Below, one piece after another: positions 9,863 to 20,660 of a DNA stretch of 64,000 nt. The translations under genes and the position numbers were made by a program. A model generated the notes under the pieces. It worked only from the letters and a program-made list of their open reading frames with translations. It was not told where the DNA came from and did no database searches. Position 1 is the stretch's first letter. Each line of letters opens with the position of its first letter. The stretch spans positions 169,572 to 233,571 of the forward strand of contig NZ_AAUW01000010.1 in NCBI RefSeq assembly GCF_000168975.1, given 5' to 3'. This DNA comes from Roseibium aggregatum IAM 12614. GTDB lineage: Bacteria; Pseudomonadota; Alphaproteobacteria; Rhizobiales; Stappiaceae.

Positions 9863-11371
9863 GTGTCCAACTCGAACAAGAACATGTTTCATCAAGCCGC
9901 CCGCAGGGTCCGGCACGCGCCATCGCATCCGCTTGAGGTTTTTACCGACGCCGATAAGGCCGTCGACCGGCTGATCGAAATTTTTGAATCCAACACCGCG
10001 TTTCTGCGTCAGCATTTTCAGGAACTCTTGGAAGGCAAGGAAATCAGTGGCCGCGTGCGCGCGTTCTATCCGCAGGTCCGGATCGTGACCGACAGCCATG
10101 TCCGGCTGGACAGCCGCCTGTCTTATGGTTTCGTCTCCCGTCCCGGCACCCACGCCTCGACGATCACCCGCCCGGACCTCTTCCGGCACTATCTGGTGTC
10201 CCAGTTGTCGCTGCTGATGAAGAACCACGACGTGCCGATCCAGGTCGGCGACAGCGACATGCCCATCCCGCTGCACTTCGCCTTCTATGACGGCACGCAT
10301 GTGGAAGGCGGAGCTGCAGCAGCGAATCTGGACCGTCCCCTGGCGGATATGTTCGATCTGCCGGACCTGACCGTCATGGACGATTCCATCGCCAACGGCA
10401 CGTATGATCCGGCCGACGGGGTGATGCCGCTTGCTTCCTTCACGGCGCCGCGTGTCGACTATTCCCTGCACCGCCTGCAGCACTATACGGCGACAAAGGC
10501 CGAGCACTTCCAGAACTACGTGCTGTTCACGAACTATCAGTTCTACATCGACGAGTTCTGCCGCATGTCCAAGGAACTGCTGTCGCAGCCGGATAGTGGC
10601 TACGAGTCTTTCGTTTCCCCCGGCAATGTGGTGCTGGAAGCAGGACAGAGCCAGCCGGATGGTGAAGAGCTGACAAAGCTGCCGCAAATGCCGGCCTATC
10701 ACCTGAAGCGGGCGGACGGCAGCGGCATCACCATGGTCAATATCGGTGTCGGGCCGTCCAACGCCAAAACCATTACCGACCATATCGCCGTGCTGCGGCC
10801 GCATGTGTGGCTGATGCTCGGTCACTGCGCAGGCCTCCGGAACAGCCAGACGCTTGGCGACTACGTTCTGGCCCATGGCTATGTGCGCGAGGACAATGTC
10901 CTCGACCAGGACCTGCCGATCTGGGTGCCGATCCCGCCTCTGGCGGAAGTGCAGGTGGCCCTGGAAGACGCGGTCGCGGAAATCACCGGTATAGACGGCT
11001 ACGAACTGAAGCGTGTCATGCGGACGGGAACCGTCGTCTCGCTCGACAACCGCAACTGGGAGCTCTGGGATCAGCCGGAACTGGTCAAGCGATTCTCCCA
11101 GTCCCGTGCCATCGCGCTCGACATGGAATCGGCGACCATCGCCGCCAACGGGTTCCGTTTCCGCGTGCCCTACGGCACGCTGCTGTGCATCTCGGACAAG
11201 CCGCTTCACGGCGAGTTGAAGCTGCCGGGCATGGCAACCGACTTCTACAAGCGCCAGGTTGCCCAGCATCTTCAGATCGGCATCCGGGCGATGGAGAAGA
11301 TGCGCGACATGACCGCCGAACGCCTGCATTCGCGCAAGCTTCGCAGCTTCGCTGAGACAGCATTCCAGTAA
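9863..11371 (+). CDS. amn: AMP nucleosidase
   Basis: Cleaves AMP to adenine and ribose 5-phosphate, adjusting adenylate pools. At 502 residues it matches the family, with an N-terminal regulatory domain (to about residue 180) and a C-terminal phosphorylase-type catalytic domain (NIGVGPSNAKTITDHIAVLRP, then ALDMESATIAANG with the nucleoside-binding Met-Glu). The GTG at 9863 has AAGGAG about nine bases upstream; an ATG at 9884 is a possible alternative. An IS110 element lies immediately downstream, beginning beyond its stop, so the gene looks intact. Confidence 0.94.
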   Translation: MSNSNKNMFHQAARRVRHAPSHPLEVFTDADKAVDRLIEIFESNTAFLRQHFQELLEGKEISGRVRAFYPQVRIVTDSHVRLDSRLSYGFVSRPGTHASTITRPDLFRHYLVSQLSLLMKNHDVPIQVGDSDMPIPLHFAFYDGTHVEGGAAAANLDRPLADMFDLPDLTVMDDSIANGTYDPADGVMPLASFTAPRVDYSLHRLQHYTATKAEHFQNYVLFTNYQFYIDEFCRMSKELLSQPDSGYESFVSPGNVVLEAGQSQPDGEELTKLPQMPAYHLKRADGSGITMVNIGVGPSNAKTITDHIAVLRPHVWLMLGHCAGLRNSQTLGDYVLAHGYVREDNVLDQDLPIWVPIPPLAEVQVALEDAVAEITGIDGYELKRVMRTGTVVSLDNRNWELWDQPELVKRFSQSRAIALDMESATIAANGFRFRVPYGTLLCISDKPLHGELKLPGMATDFYKRQVAQHLQIGIRAMEKMRDMTAERLHSRKLRSFAETAFQ

Positions 11372-11462
11372 GACGTCCTGAACGGTGCAGGCGGTTCGCT
11401 AACCGGCGGTACCGAAAATGACGAAGCCTGCCGCATGAAGTCGTAAGAGCGCGAAACACAAC

Positions 11463-12614
<1,152 letters not shown>

Positions 12615-12623
12615 TCAATGTAT

Positions 12624-12646
12624 AAGCCGGTGCAATGCACCGGCTT
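12624..12646 (-). terminator. hairpin downstream of bfr
   Basis: AAGCCGGTG-CAATG-CACCGGCTT lies 33 bases beyond the bacterioferritin stop. The T-tract after it on the minus strand is weak (TTATACATT), so it is a modest terminator. Confidence 0.5.
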
Positions 12647-12678
12647 TTGCATAGCCAATGAAATGGCGGCTTGACGGT

Positions 12679-13164
12679 TTACTCGGCTTCGTCGGCCGGG
12701 GCGGCATTCAGCATGCCGTAGCGCTCGACACCGATCTTTTCCAGAAGCTCAAGCTGGGTTTCCAGAAAGTCGATATGACCTTCCTCGTCTGTCAGCAGCT
12801 CTTCGAAAAGCTGCATGGAAACATAGTCGCCTTCCTCGCGGCAGATGTCGCGGGACTTGGCGTAGGACGTGCGGGCGTCATATTCGCCGGCAAGGTCCGA
12901 TTCCAGAACTTCCTTGATGTTCTGTCCGATCCGCAGCGGTGCAACCTTCTGCATGTTCGGATGGCCTTCGAGGAAGATGATGCGGTCGACCAGCTTGTCG
13001 GCGTGCTGCATTTCCTCGATGGATTCTTCACGTTCCTTCTTTGCAAGGCGCGCGAAGCCCCAATCGCTCAGGAGGCGGTAGTGAAGCCAATACTGGTTGA
13101 TGGCGCCCAGCTCCAGAAACAGAGCTTCGTTCAGGCGCTCAATGACTTTCTCGTTCCCTTTCAC
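12679..13164 (-). CDS. bfr: bacterioferritin
   Basis: Iron-storage protein that assembles into a 24-mer shell with haem between subunits. The 161 residues include the haem ligand Met52 (EEMQHAD) and the di-iron ferroxidase residues Glu18, Glu51, His54 and the later [10 protein letters not shown] set. The GTG start at 13164 is chosen because AGGAGG lies nine bases ahead and it gives the canonical [12 protein letters not shown] start. The longer frame to 13245 would run through the promoter. A perfectly spaced iron control element lies about 30-50 bases upstream, so repression by Irr in low iron is expected. No bacterioferritin-associated ferredoxin gene is adjacent. Confidence 0.95.
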   Translation of the reverse strand: MKGNEKVIERLNEALFLELGAINQYWLHYRLLSDWGFARLAKKEREESIEEMQHADKLVDRIIFLEGHPNMQKVAPLRIGQNIKEVLESDLAGEYDARTSYAKSRDICREEGDYVSMQLFEELLTDEEGHIDFLETQLELLEKIGVERYGMLNAAPADEAE

Positions 13165-13195
13165 GGCAGAGCCTCCTTCTTGGAAATCGATTTTG

Positions 13196-13212
13196 TTTAG
13201 AATTATTCTAGA
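13196..13212. promoter_or_regulatory. Irr-type iron control element (ICE) of bfr
   Basis: TTTAGAA-TTA-TTCTAGA is a near-perfect 7-3-7 inverted repeat. It matches the TTTAGAA-N3-TTCTAAA pattern known for the Irr-bound iron control element of Rhizobiales and Rhodobacterales. It lies 32 bases upstream of the bfr start, where bound Irr would block transcription. Confidence 0.8.
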
Positions 13213-13455
13213 GTATTTCACTTCAGGCGCAAGGGGCCTTGGCACTCTGAAATGGAACTTCCACTGGTTACACCCCGAAGCGGCGAATTGAAACTGGCCA
13301 CTGATCGCTCAATGTAAGGCAAACCGGTTTCAAGGCCTTTTCCGGGCAAGCAATCGCAAATTCGTCTTACTGCCCGTTTGTTGCCGCCTGATGAACGGAA
13401 GTCCGCCGCAAGGAAAGGAACTTGGCAACTGCTCGAGCAGGCGTCTGCCCCGGCC

Positions 13456-14004
13456 TCAGCGGAAGCGGGGGCCATGGCTCCAGCAGGTGAGGGAGTAGCG
13501 GGTTCCCTTTGTCACCGGCACCACCCTGTGCAGCATGAAACTGGCAAACAGCGTTGCGCAGCCCTGATCGCGTGAGGCAGCCATCACCTTGTGGCCGAGG
13601 CTGATTTCCAGCGCCCCGCCTTCATAGGCGTCCGATGGCGAAAGCTGTGTGACGATAGTCGCCTTGCGGAACTGGGCGATAGGGCCTTCACCGACATCCG
13701 AATGCCAGTCGTAGTGGCCTTCTTCGCTCTCATCGTAGATGGCAACCTGAAGCTTTTCCCGAAACTCGGTGATGTCGAAATCGAAGGCCTCGCGGTTGGC
13801 TTTTGCAACGGCGGTCATCACACGGTCCATGACCCAGCCGGCGGTGCCTTCGTCATCAAGCCAGCTTATGCGCGCGCGGCGGATCTCGCCTTGCTGCTTG
13901 CCACCCACCAGGCCGCCCGTATCCTGGGCTTCCGCCTGGCTCAGGCGGATGATTTCATCGCAGTCCTTTTGAGAAAAGAGTGCGTCGTAGGAATAAGTGA
14001 ACAT
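13456..14004 (-). CDS. 2-oxoglutarate/Fe(II)-dependent oxygenase (prolyl 4-hydroxylase type)
   Basis: A 182-residue cytosolic oxygenase. The iron-binding facial triad is His101-x-Asp103 (DWHSDVG) and His159 (MLHRV), and Arg169 (GTRYSL) is placed to bind the 2-oxoglutarate carboxylate. Order and spacing match the P4Hc fold. Its substrate is unknown; small stand-alone members act on proteins, amino acids or natural products. It is an independent gene between bfr and mutY, both on its strand, with a gap of 291 bases to the bfr start in which only the iron control element is evident. Confidence 0.85.
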   Translation of the reverse strand: MFTYSYDALFSQKDCDEIIRLSQAEAQDTGGLVGGKQQGEIRRARISWLDDEGTAGWVMDRVMTAVAKANREAFDFDITEFREKLQVAIYDESEEGHYDWHSDVGEGPIAQFRKATIVTQLSPSDAYEGGALEISLGHKVMAASRDQGCATLFASFMLHRVVPVTKGTRYSLTCWSHGPRFR

Positions 14005-14087
14005 CGAGGCTCAGATCCAGGAAAGAGGTGCGCTGTTCAACCTCCAATCCGGGGAAACTGCAACAGTTTTTTTGAGCCGGGAAAGAA

Positions 14088-15167
14088 CTATTTCCTGGGC
14101 CTTTCGACCGCGGCGGCCAGCGCCTTCTTCATCACCGTCGGAAGGGCTTCGCTTTCAATGACGTCCGGGGCCGACCACCAGGCACCGTCCAGCAAGGGTG
14201 TGGCGCTCACTACAAGGTCGGCCCGGTAGACCGTGAGCCGTAAATGGAAGTGGGTGAAGGTGTGTTTCACTTCCACCGGACGCTGCTGCCAATCCGCGGG
14301 AAACGGCGCAAGGCTGACAGCATCCTGAAGATCGAAATCCTCTGCCCACTTGGTTCCCGGCACTTCGCTCATCCCGCCCAGCAGGCCTCGCGGCGGGCGG
14401 CGGCGCAGCAAGACGGCGCCCGTTGCCGCGTCGACCGCCACGAAGGCCGCACCGAACCGCGTGGGCTTTTCTTTCTTGGGAGCCTTGCGCGGCAGTGTTT
14501 CGGCAAGGGCCGACGACTGGACCCTGCAGATGGAGCGCCAGGGGCAGATGGCGCAGGCCGGTCGTCTGGGTGTGCAGATCGTCGCGCCGAGATCCATGAC
14601 CGCCTGCGCAAAGTCACCGGGCCGCTCGTCTGGCGTCAGCTCCGCCATTTTCGCCTTGATTTCGGGTTTGGCGTCCGGAAGTGGCGTTTCGATCTGGAAA
14701 AGCCGCGTCAGCACCCTTTCCACGTTGCCGTCAACCACAGCCGCGTGCCGGTCGAAGGCGATGGTTGCGATGGCTGCCGCCGTATAGGGGCCGATGCCCG
14801 GCAACTTCAGCAAGGCTTCTTCATCTTCCGGAAACCGGCCGTCGTGATCCCGGGCAACGGTTTCGGCACATTTTTTCAAATTGCGCGCCCGCGAATAATA
14901 TCCAAGGCCCGCCCAGGCTTTCATGACGTCTTCTTCCGCCGCCTCGGCAAGATCGGTCACGGTTGGCCAGCTTCGCGTAAACTTCTCGAAGTAGTCTTTC
15001 ACGGCGGCGACGGTGGTTTGCTGCAGCATGACTTCAGACAGCCAGATCCGGTAGGGATCCGGGACTTCACCCAGGTTTCGGTCTTCCGGAGAAACTCGCC
15101 AGGGCAGGCGCCGGGCGTGCCGGTCGTACCAGTCAAGAAGCAGTCGAGAAGGGGAAGCAGATGCCAT
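14088..15167 (-). CDS. mutY: A/G-specific adenine glycosylase
   Basis: Removes adenine mispaired with 8-oxoguanine. The 359 residues have the catalytic Glu45 (SEVMLQQTT), the helix-hairpin-helix LPGIGPYTAAAI, catalytic Asp146 (VVDGNVERVL), and the 4Fe-4S cluster cysteines 198, 205, 208 and 214 in the expected C-x6-C-x2-C-x5-C spacing. A NUDIX-like C-terminal domain from about residue 235 recognises the oxidised guanine. The ATG at 15167 gives the family-like start; an upstream in-frame ATG at 15206 adds 13 unlikely residues. It is divergent from the DUF721 gene. Confidence 0.96.
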   Translation of the reverse strand: MASASPSRLLLDWYDRHARRLPWRVSPEDRNLGEVPDPYRIWLSEVMLQQTTVAAVKDYFEKFTRSWPTVTDLAEAAEEDVMKAWAGLGYYSRARNLKKCAETVARDHDGRFPEDEEALLKLPGIGPYTAAAIATIAFDRHAAVVDGNVERVLTRLFQIETPLPDAKPEIKAKMAELTPDERPGDFAQAVMDLGATICTPRRPACAICPWRSICRVQSSALAETLPRKAPKKEKPTRFGAAFVAVDAATGAVLLRRRPPRGLLGGMSEVPGTKWAEDFDLQDAVSLAPFPADWQQRPVEVKHTFTHFHLRLTVYRADLVVSATPLLDGAWWSAPDVIESEALPTVMKKALAAAVERPRK

Positions 15168-15391
15168 GAGATCAGATGAACAACAGGTGGTGATATGAAG
15201 CAGCAAGCCTTGGATAGCCTGGGGACAACTTGGCTGATATAGGCAGTGCGATGAGTTCGGGGAAAGTAATCGTCGTCATTTTGTCGTATTCTATTGAGAC
15301 ACAACACCCCAATCTGGAAACCGGCCGGCAAATCGCCGGACCGTATGTCTGGATGAGGAGGTAGGCTATAAGCGCTACGAAGGCAAACCCT

Positions 15392-15901
15392 GTGCACGCC
15401 TCGAGAGGGGCAAAGACGCTGGCCGATCTTGTCGGCAAGGCCATGACGCCTGTTTGCCGGAAGCGTGGGTTTGCGTCCGTTGACATCATTGCCTCCTGGG
15501 CCGACATCGTCGGCGAGCGTTACGGCACGCGTGTACAGCCTGACCGGCTGATCTGGCCACGCCAGCCCGAGCGCAGCGACCCGGAAAACCCGCCGGAGCC
15601 GGCGACACTCGTGGTCCACACTGACGGCGCAACGGCCCTGATGCTGTCTCATGACAGTGCGCAGGTGATCGAGCGCATCAATACTTTCTACGGCTGGCGG
15701 GCCATTGGCCGCATCAAGATCTTGCAGAAACCGGTTCTGGTGAAGCAGCCGGTGCGCAAGAAACCCCTGCGCGATCTGACACAATCCGAAGAGCAGCAGC
15801 TTGAGGCACGGCTGGAGGGCGTCGAAAATGACCGTCTTCGGCAAGCGCTGATGAAACTGGGTGCGCAGGTCATCGCCCGCCGTGAAGACGATGCTGCGTG
15901 A
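15392..15901 (+). CDS. DUF721 (DciA-like) protein
   Basis: A protein of 169 residues or slightly more, of the DUF721/DciA family. The N-terminal core is LADLVGKAMTPVCRKRGFASVDIIASWADIVGERYG and continues to ALMLSHDSAQVIERINTFYGW. DciA proteins help load replicative helicase in bacteria that lack DnaC; members in alphaproteobacteria are less studied. The GTG at 15392 has AAGG ahead of it. However, a much better ribosome site, GAGGAGG at 15355-15361, lies six bases before an in-frame ATA at 15368, which would add eight residues (ISATKANP) and restore a natural N terminus. The gene precedes a DsbA-type gene, as is common in this group. Confidence 0.8.
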   Translation: MHASRGAKTLADLVGKAMTPVCRKRGFASVDIIASWADIVGERYGTRVQPDRLIWPRQPERSDPENPPEPATLVVHTDGATALMLSHDSAQVIERINTFYGWRAIGRIKILQKPVLVKQPVRKKPLRDLTQSEEQQLEARLEGVENDRLRQALMKLGAQVIARREDDAA

Positions 15902-16266
15902 CGCGGACGCGCCTTTTCCTCCAATAACAACTCTGTGAAGCGCGGATCGGCGTCCATTCTCTTGGACACTGCTTTTCCCGAAAAGGGCTGCTTTTTCCGG
16001 ACCCTTCGCTCGATCGGGGTCTGGAATGACGCAATGAGGCCTCGGCGGTTGCCCGTCCTCGCTCCTGCCACATTTGATAAGCTTTGTTGACGCCGCCTGC
16101 CCGAGAGGGCAGAGAAGGCGGCAAGCCGGTTCATCCTGCATTCAGCTGAAGGCAAATAGGGTGGCCCGGTACCGTTAAACCCGATCGGCTTGGATATCCG
16201 TCAGGATGTTCTTCGATCCACGCACCGGCCGGTGCAGCGCTTGACTATTGTGACAGGACGATCTTC
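15902..16266. other. intergenic region between the DUF721 and DsbA-type genes
   Basis: A 365-base gap. Reading frames across it on both strands are short and low in similarity to anything recognised, and no terminator or clear promoter was seen. Confidence 0.4.
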
Positions 16267-16902
16267 GTGACCCAGACCCGTAGACAGTTTCTCAAAACCA
16301 CTGCCCTGGCGACGGCAGCCTTCTGCCTTGCCGGTTCGAGCTTGGCTCTTGCGCAGACCGTCGACCAGGACGAACTGGTAAAACCCGGCCCGCTGGGTGA
16401 CAAGATCCTCGGCGATGAAAATGCGCCGGTCACCATTGTGGAATATGCGTCCATGACCTGCGGTCATTGCGCCAACTTCCACAAACGCACCTATCCGGAG
16501 CTGAAGGCCGATTACATCGATACCGGCAAGGTTCGCTTCATTTTCCGCGAGTTCCCGCTGGATCCGGTTGCCGCAGGCGCTTTCATGCTGGCACGCTGCG
16601 CACCTGCCGACAAATATTTCGAGATTGTGGACATCATGTTCGAACAGCAGCGGACCTGGGCGTTTACCGACAATCCGTACCAATCCATGCTCGACTTTTC
16701 CAAGCAGATAGGTTTTACAAAAGAGTCCTTTGAGGAATGCTTGGGGAACCAGGGTCTGCTTGATGCCATCGATGCGGTGAAAAACCGTGGTGCGAGCGAG
16801 TTTGGCGTGAATTCCACCCCGACGTTCTTCATCAATGGCGAAAAGCACTCGGGGGCGCTTTCGATTGAAGAGATGGGCAAACTTATTGACGCAAACCTCT
16901 AG
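16267..16902 (+). CDS. DsbA-family thiol-disulfide oxidoreductase, exported
   Basis: A 211-residue periplasmic thioredoxin-fold protein that oxidises or shuffles disulfides in exported proteins. The N terminus TRRQFLK followed by a hydrophobic stretch to about residue 30 resembles a twin-arginine signal. The active site is Cys65-Gly-His-Cys68 and the cis-proline loop is NSTPTFF near residue 180. The C-x-x-C with helical insert is the DsbA/DsbG-like layout. The GTG at 16267 is the only start that keeps the signal. It lies between the DUF721 gene and smc, as in many alphaproteobacteria. Confidence 0.9.
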   Translation: MTQTRRQFLKTTALATAAFCLAGSSLALAQTVDQDELVKPGPLGDKILGDENAPVTIVEYASMTCGHCANFHKRTYPELKADYIDTGKVRFIFREFPLDPVAAGAFMLARCAPADKYFEIVDIMFEQQRTWAFTDNPYQSMLDFSKQIGFTKESFEECLGNQGLLDAIDAVKNRGASEFGVNSTPTFFINGEKHSGALSIEEMGKLIDANL

Positions 16903-16989
16903 ACTGGCGGTCGATCCGCCGGTCTTCTCGGTTTGCCTCGATCAAACCCATGATCTTCGGGTGTCCGTGTCCACGAGGCACGGGCGCCA

Positions 16990-19900
16990 ATGAAATTTTC
17001 CAAACTCCGCATCGTCGGCTTCAAATCCTTCGTCGAACCGATGGAGTTCATCATCGGCAACGGCCTGACCGGAGTGGTCGGGCCGAATGGCTGCGGCAAG
17101 TCCAACCTTGTCGAAGCCCTGCGCTGGGTGATGGGCGAAAACTCCTACAAGAACATGCGTGCGTCCGGCATGGACGACGTCATCTTTTCCGGCAGCCTGA
17201 ACCGCCCGGCGCGCAACACCGCCGAAGTGACGCTGTACCTGGAAAATCAGGACCGAACGGCACCAGCCGCGTTCAACGATGCCGATGCGCTCGAAGTCAG
17301 CCGCCGCATCGAGCGCGAGCAGGGCTCCAACTACAAGATCAACGCCAAGGATGTGCGTGCGCGTGACGTGCAGCTTCTGTTCGCGGACGCCTCCACCGGC
17401 GCGCGCTCGCCTGCCATGGTGCGTCAGGGGCAGATCGGCGAGTTGATCGCTGCCAAACCGACCTCTCGCAGGCAGATCCTGGAAGAGGCGGCCGGTATCT
17501 CCGGTCTGCACTCGCGTCGGCATGAGGCGGAAATTCGCCTTCGTGCCGCAGAGCAGAACCTGGAGAGGCTGGAGGATGTCCTCGTCCAGATCGACGGCCA
17601 GCTGGACAATCTGCGCCGCCAATCGCGCCAGGCCTCGCGCTATCGTAACCTGTCGTCTGAAATCCGCGCAGCCGAAGCCTCGATCCTTTACATTCGCTGG
17701 ACCGAGGCACGCGATGCGCTGGGCACCGCCGAAAGGCATTTTGCCGAAGCCCAGAAGCAGGTGAACGAAGCCACGGGCCTGCAGGCCGAAAGCGCCCGCA
17801 TTCAGGCCATCGCCGCCCACAAGCTGCCTGAACTGCGTGAGGATGCGGCTAAGGCGGGGGCCGCATTGCAACGGCTGGTCATTGCCCGCAACGAACTGGA
17901 CGCCGAAGAGCGGCGGGTGAAGGAAAAGCTTCAGGACCTGGAGCGCCGTCTGGTGCAACTGGCGGAAGACATCCGGCGCGAACAGTCCATGGTGTCTGAA
18001 AATGATGAGGTTCTGGAGCGCCTGTCGGAAGAGCGCGCAGAGCTGCTGGAAGAAAACGAGATGGTGCAGGAGCGCACCGAAAGCGCCCGCGAAAAAGTGA
18101 CCGAGGCAGAAGAGGCCGTGGGAACGCTGGAAAGCCAGTTGTCCGACCTGACTGCGGCCGAGGCTCGGGCGACTGCCGAACGCCGCCAGTTGGAGCGGGC
18201 TGTTGCCGAAAGTCGGCAGCGCGCGGACCGGCTGCTTGCCCAGGCCCAGGACGCCCAGAAAGCCCTTGCCGAAATCAACGAGCGCATGGCCGAACAGGAC
18301 GGCGTTACCGAAAACCGGGAAGCCCTGGAAGTGGCCGAGGAAGCCCTTCTGGAGGCGGAGGCTGCCGCGGAAGAAGCCGAAACTGCAACCCGAGAAGCAC
18401 GTGAGCAGGAGCAATCTGCCCGCGGCCCCGTTGGTGACGCCCGCCAGTTGCTTCAAGGCCTTGAGACCGAGGCCAGGACGCTGGAACAGGTACTCAACGT
18501 TCATTCCGAACAGGATCACACACCGGTTGTCGAGCAGATTCGCGTGGAGCAGGGCTTTGAAACGGCTCTGGGGGCCGCGCTTGGCGAAGACCTGGATGCT
18601 TCTCTGGAAGAAGCTGCCGCCGTCCGCTGGGGCGGGGTTCTGTCCCATGACGGCGATCCGGCCTTGCCGGCCGGTGCACGCAGCCTGGCCGAGGTGGTGG
18701 AAGCGCCCGCCGAACTGAGCCGCCGTCTGCGCCAGGTCGGTCTTGTCGACCAGGCAGCGGGGCCGGGCCTGCGCACATCCCTGAAGCCCGGTCAGTGTCT
18801 TGTTTCCGTTGAAGGTGATCTGTGGCGCTGGGATGGTTTCGTGATTGCAGCCAATGCGCCGACACCGGCAGCGCAGCGCCTGGCACAAAAGAACCGCCTT
18901 GCCGAACTGGACGACGAAATCGAACACGCCCGGCGTGAGCTTGAGGATCGCCAGCAGGCGCTGGAGGGTGCTGCGACCAGGGTGCGTCAGGCCGTCGAAC
19001 TGGAGCAACTGGCCAGAGGCAAGGTTCGCGACGGTCAGCGCCAGGCAGCTGCAGCGCGTGAAGCGCTCGCGGCAGCGGAGCGGGCGGTTTCCCAATTTGC
19101 CGCCAAGCGGGAAGCTGCACAGGACCGGGCACAGCGCCTTGGCGAAGAGGCTGAACTGGCCCGCGAACAGCTTGCCGAAGCCGAGGAACGTCTCGAGGAA
19201 GCGCCTGACGGAACCAGCTATCGCGACCGCATCGAGGATTTGCAGGGGCAGGTCGCGGCAGCGCGTGGTGCGCTGGCCGAGGCGCGGGCGGTTGCCGAGG
19301 GCCTTGCCCGCGAGCAGCAGATGCGCGACCGCCGTCTGGAGGCCATTGCCCGGGAATACGACGGCTGGAAGACCCGTGCCGCCAACGCCGCACAGCAGAT
19401 TTCCATTTTGCAGGAACGGCGCGAAGAAGCGGAAGAGGAGCGGGCCGAGCTGATCGAAGCGCCCGAAGACATCGAGATCAAGCGCCGCGACCTGTTTTCC
19501 GCCATTGCCAAGGCGGAAGAAGACAAGAAGGCAAAAGACGATCAGCTCCAGCAGGCTGAGCTGGATCTTGCCGAGGTGGACCGCGCGGCCAAGATCGCGA
19601 TGGAAGCGATGGCGGGCGCACGAGAAGAAAAGATCCGCGCCGAGGAACGCCTTGAAGCTGCCCGTGACCGCAAGCAGAACCTGGAACGGCGGATCGACGA
19701 GGACCTGGAAGTGTCGGTGACGGCACTGCCGGAAATCGCAGGCCTGAAGGAAGGCGCGCCGCTCCCCGATCCCGATGCCATGGAACGCAAGCTGGAGCGG
19801 CTGAAGGCCGAGCGTGAACGGCTCGGCGGCGTCAACCTGCGTGCGGAGGAAGAGCTGCGTGAAATCGACGATCAGAAGACCACGCTGACGTCCGAGCGCG

Positions 19901-20448
19901 ACGATCTGATCGAGGCGATTCGGCGCCTGCGGACCGGGATCTCGAATCTCAATCGCGAGGCGCGAGAGCGCCTGCTGGCCTCCTTCGAAGTCGTCAACGG
20001 CCACTTTCAGCGGTTGTTCACCCATCTTTTCGGCGGCGGCACGGCGGAACTGCAGCTCGTTGATAGCGACGACCCGCTTGACGCCGGTCTGGAAATCATT
20101 GCCCGCCCGCCGGGCAAGAAGCCGCAGACCATGACACTGCTGTCGGGCGGTGAGCAGGCACTCACGGCCATGTCGCTGATTTTCGCGGTGTTCCTCACCA
20201 ACCCGGCGCCGATCTGCGTTCTCGACGAGGTCGATGCCCCGCTGGACGACGCCAACGTGGAGCGTTACTGCGACCTTCTGGACGAGATGGCCAAGAGCAC
20301 GGAAACCAGATTTGTGGTGATCACGCACAATCCGATCACCATGGCGCGCATGAACCGCCTCTTTGGCGTGACGATGGCCGAGCGCGGCGTTTCCCAGCTT
20401 GTTTCGGTCGATCTGGAGACGGCGGAGCGATTCCGGGAAACTGGCTAA
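16990..20448 (+). CDS. smc: chromosome segregation SMC ATPase
   Basis: Structural maintenance of chromosomes protein that, with ScpA and ScpB, folds and segregates the chromosome. Of 1152 residues, the N-terminal head holds Walker A GPNGCGKSN (31-39). A long coiled coil runs from about 170 to 500, the hinge lies near 505-660, and a second coiled coil follows to about 950. The C-terminal head holds the signature SGGEQ (1052-1056) and the Walker B Asp1079-Glu1080 in VLDEVDAP. The scpAB genes are not in this window. The very long antisense frame opposite it is a shadow. Confidence 0.97.
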   Translation: MKFSKLRIVGFKSFVEPMEFIIGNGLTGVVGPNGCGKSNLVEALRWVMGENSYKNMRASGMDDVIFSGSLNRPARNTAEVTLYLENQDRTAPAAFNDADALEVSRRIEREQGSNYKINAKDVRARDVQLLFADASTGARSPAMVRQGQIGELIAAKPTSRRQILEEAAGISGLHSRRHEAEIRLRAAEQNLERLEDVLVQIDGQLDNLRRQSRQASRYRNLSSEIRAAEASILYIRWTEARDALGTAERHFAEAQKQVNEATGLQAESARIQAIAAHKLPELREDAAKAGAALQRLVIARNELDAEERRVKEKLQDLERRLVQLAEDIRREQSMVSENDEVLERLSEERAELLEENEMVQERTESAREKVTEAEEAVGTLESQLSDLTAAEARATAERRQLERAVAESRQRADRLLAQAQDAQKALAEINERMAEQDGVTENREALEVAEEALLEAEAAAEEAETATREAREQEQSARGPVGDARQLLQGLETEARTLEQVLNVHSEQDHTPVVEQIRVEQGFETALGAALGEDLDASLEEAAAVRWGGVLSHDGDPALPAGARSLAEVVEAPAELSRRLRQVGLVDQAAGPGLRTSLKPGQCLVSVEGDLWRWDGFVIAANAPTPAAQRLAQKNRLAELDDEIEHARRELEDRQQALEGAATRVRQAVELEQLARGKVRDGQRQAAAAREALAAAERAVSQFAAKREAAQDRAQRLGEEAELAREQLAEAEERLEEAPDGTSYRDRIEDLQGQVAAARGALAEARAVAEGLAREQQMRDRRLEAIAREYDGWKTRAANAAQQISILQERREEAEEERAELIEAPEDIEIKRRDLFSAIAKAEEDKKAKDDQLQQAELDLAEVDRAAKIAMEAMAGAREEKIRAEERLEAARDRKQNLERRIDEDLEVSVTALPEIAGLKEGAPLPDPDAMERKLERLKAERERLGGVNLRAEEELREIDDQKTTLTSERDDLIEAIRRLRTGISNLNREARERLLASFEVVNGHFQRLFTHLFGGGTAELQLVDSDDPLDAGLEIIARPPGKKPQTMTLLSGGEQALTAMSLIFAVFLTNPAPICVLDEVDAPLDDANVERYCDLLDEMAKSTETRFVVITHNPITMARMNRLFGVTMAERGVSQLVSVDLETAERFRETG

Positions 20449-20563
20449 GAATGCGTCTGGTGCGGCACTGCCGCGAAAACCTTATGCAACTTAGGTCTGG
20501 CTGATTCTGCTAAAACAGAAAAATATATTATTTTTCAAAGAGATAGAGTTTGATGCAGGCTTC

Positions 20564-20592
20564 TTGACACGGCATGAGGTGCCGACTATGGT
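20564..20592 (+). promoter_or_regulatory. sigma-70 type promoter of the F0 ATP synthase operon
   Basis: TTGACA at 20564-20569, a 17-base spacer, and TATGGT at 20587-20592. It lies 69 bases ahead of the atpI start in the intergenic gap after smc. Confidence 0.75.
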
Positions 20593-20660
20593 GCGCGCGG
20601 CTTAGGGGGCTCCCCAGTTGTCGGATCAAGCATGTCGGCGCGAGCTGAGGACTTAAGAAC

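Noticed and set aside
9782..11329. A 515-codon antisense frame to amn
   Set aside because: It overlaps a clearly recognised gene on the other strand throughout and has no recognisable domain; a shadow of high GC.
16942..20328. A 1128-codon open frame antisense to smc
   Set aside because: It mirrors the smc frame in GC-rich DNA, its product is low-complexity in the third-position sense, and it contains no recognisable domain.
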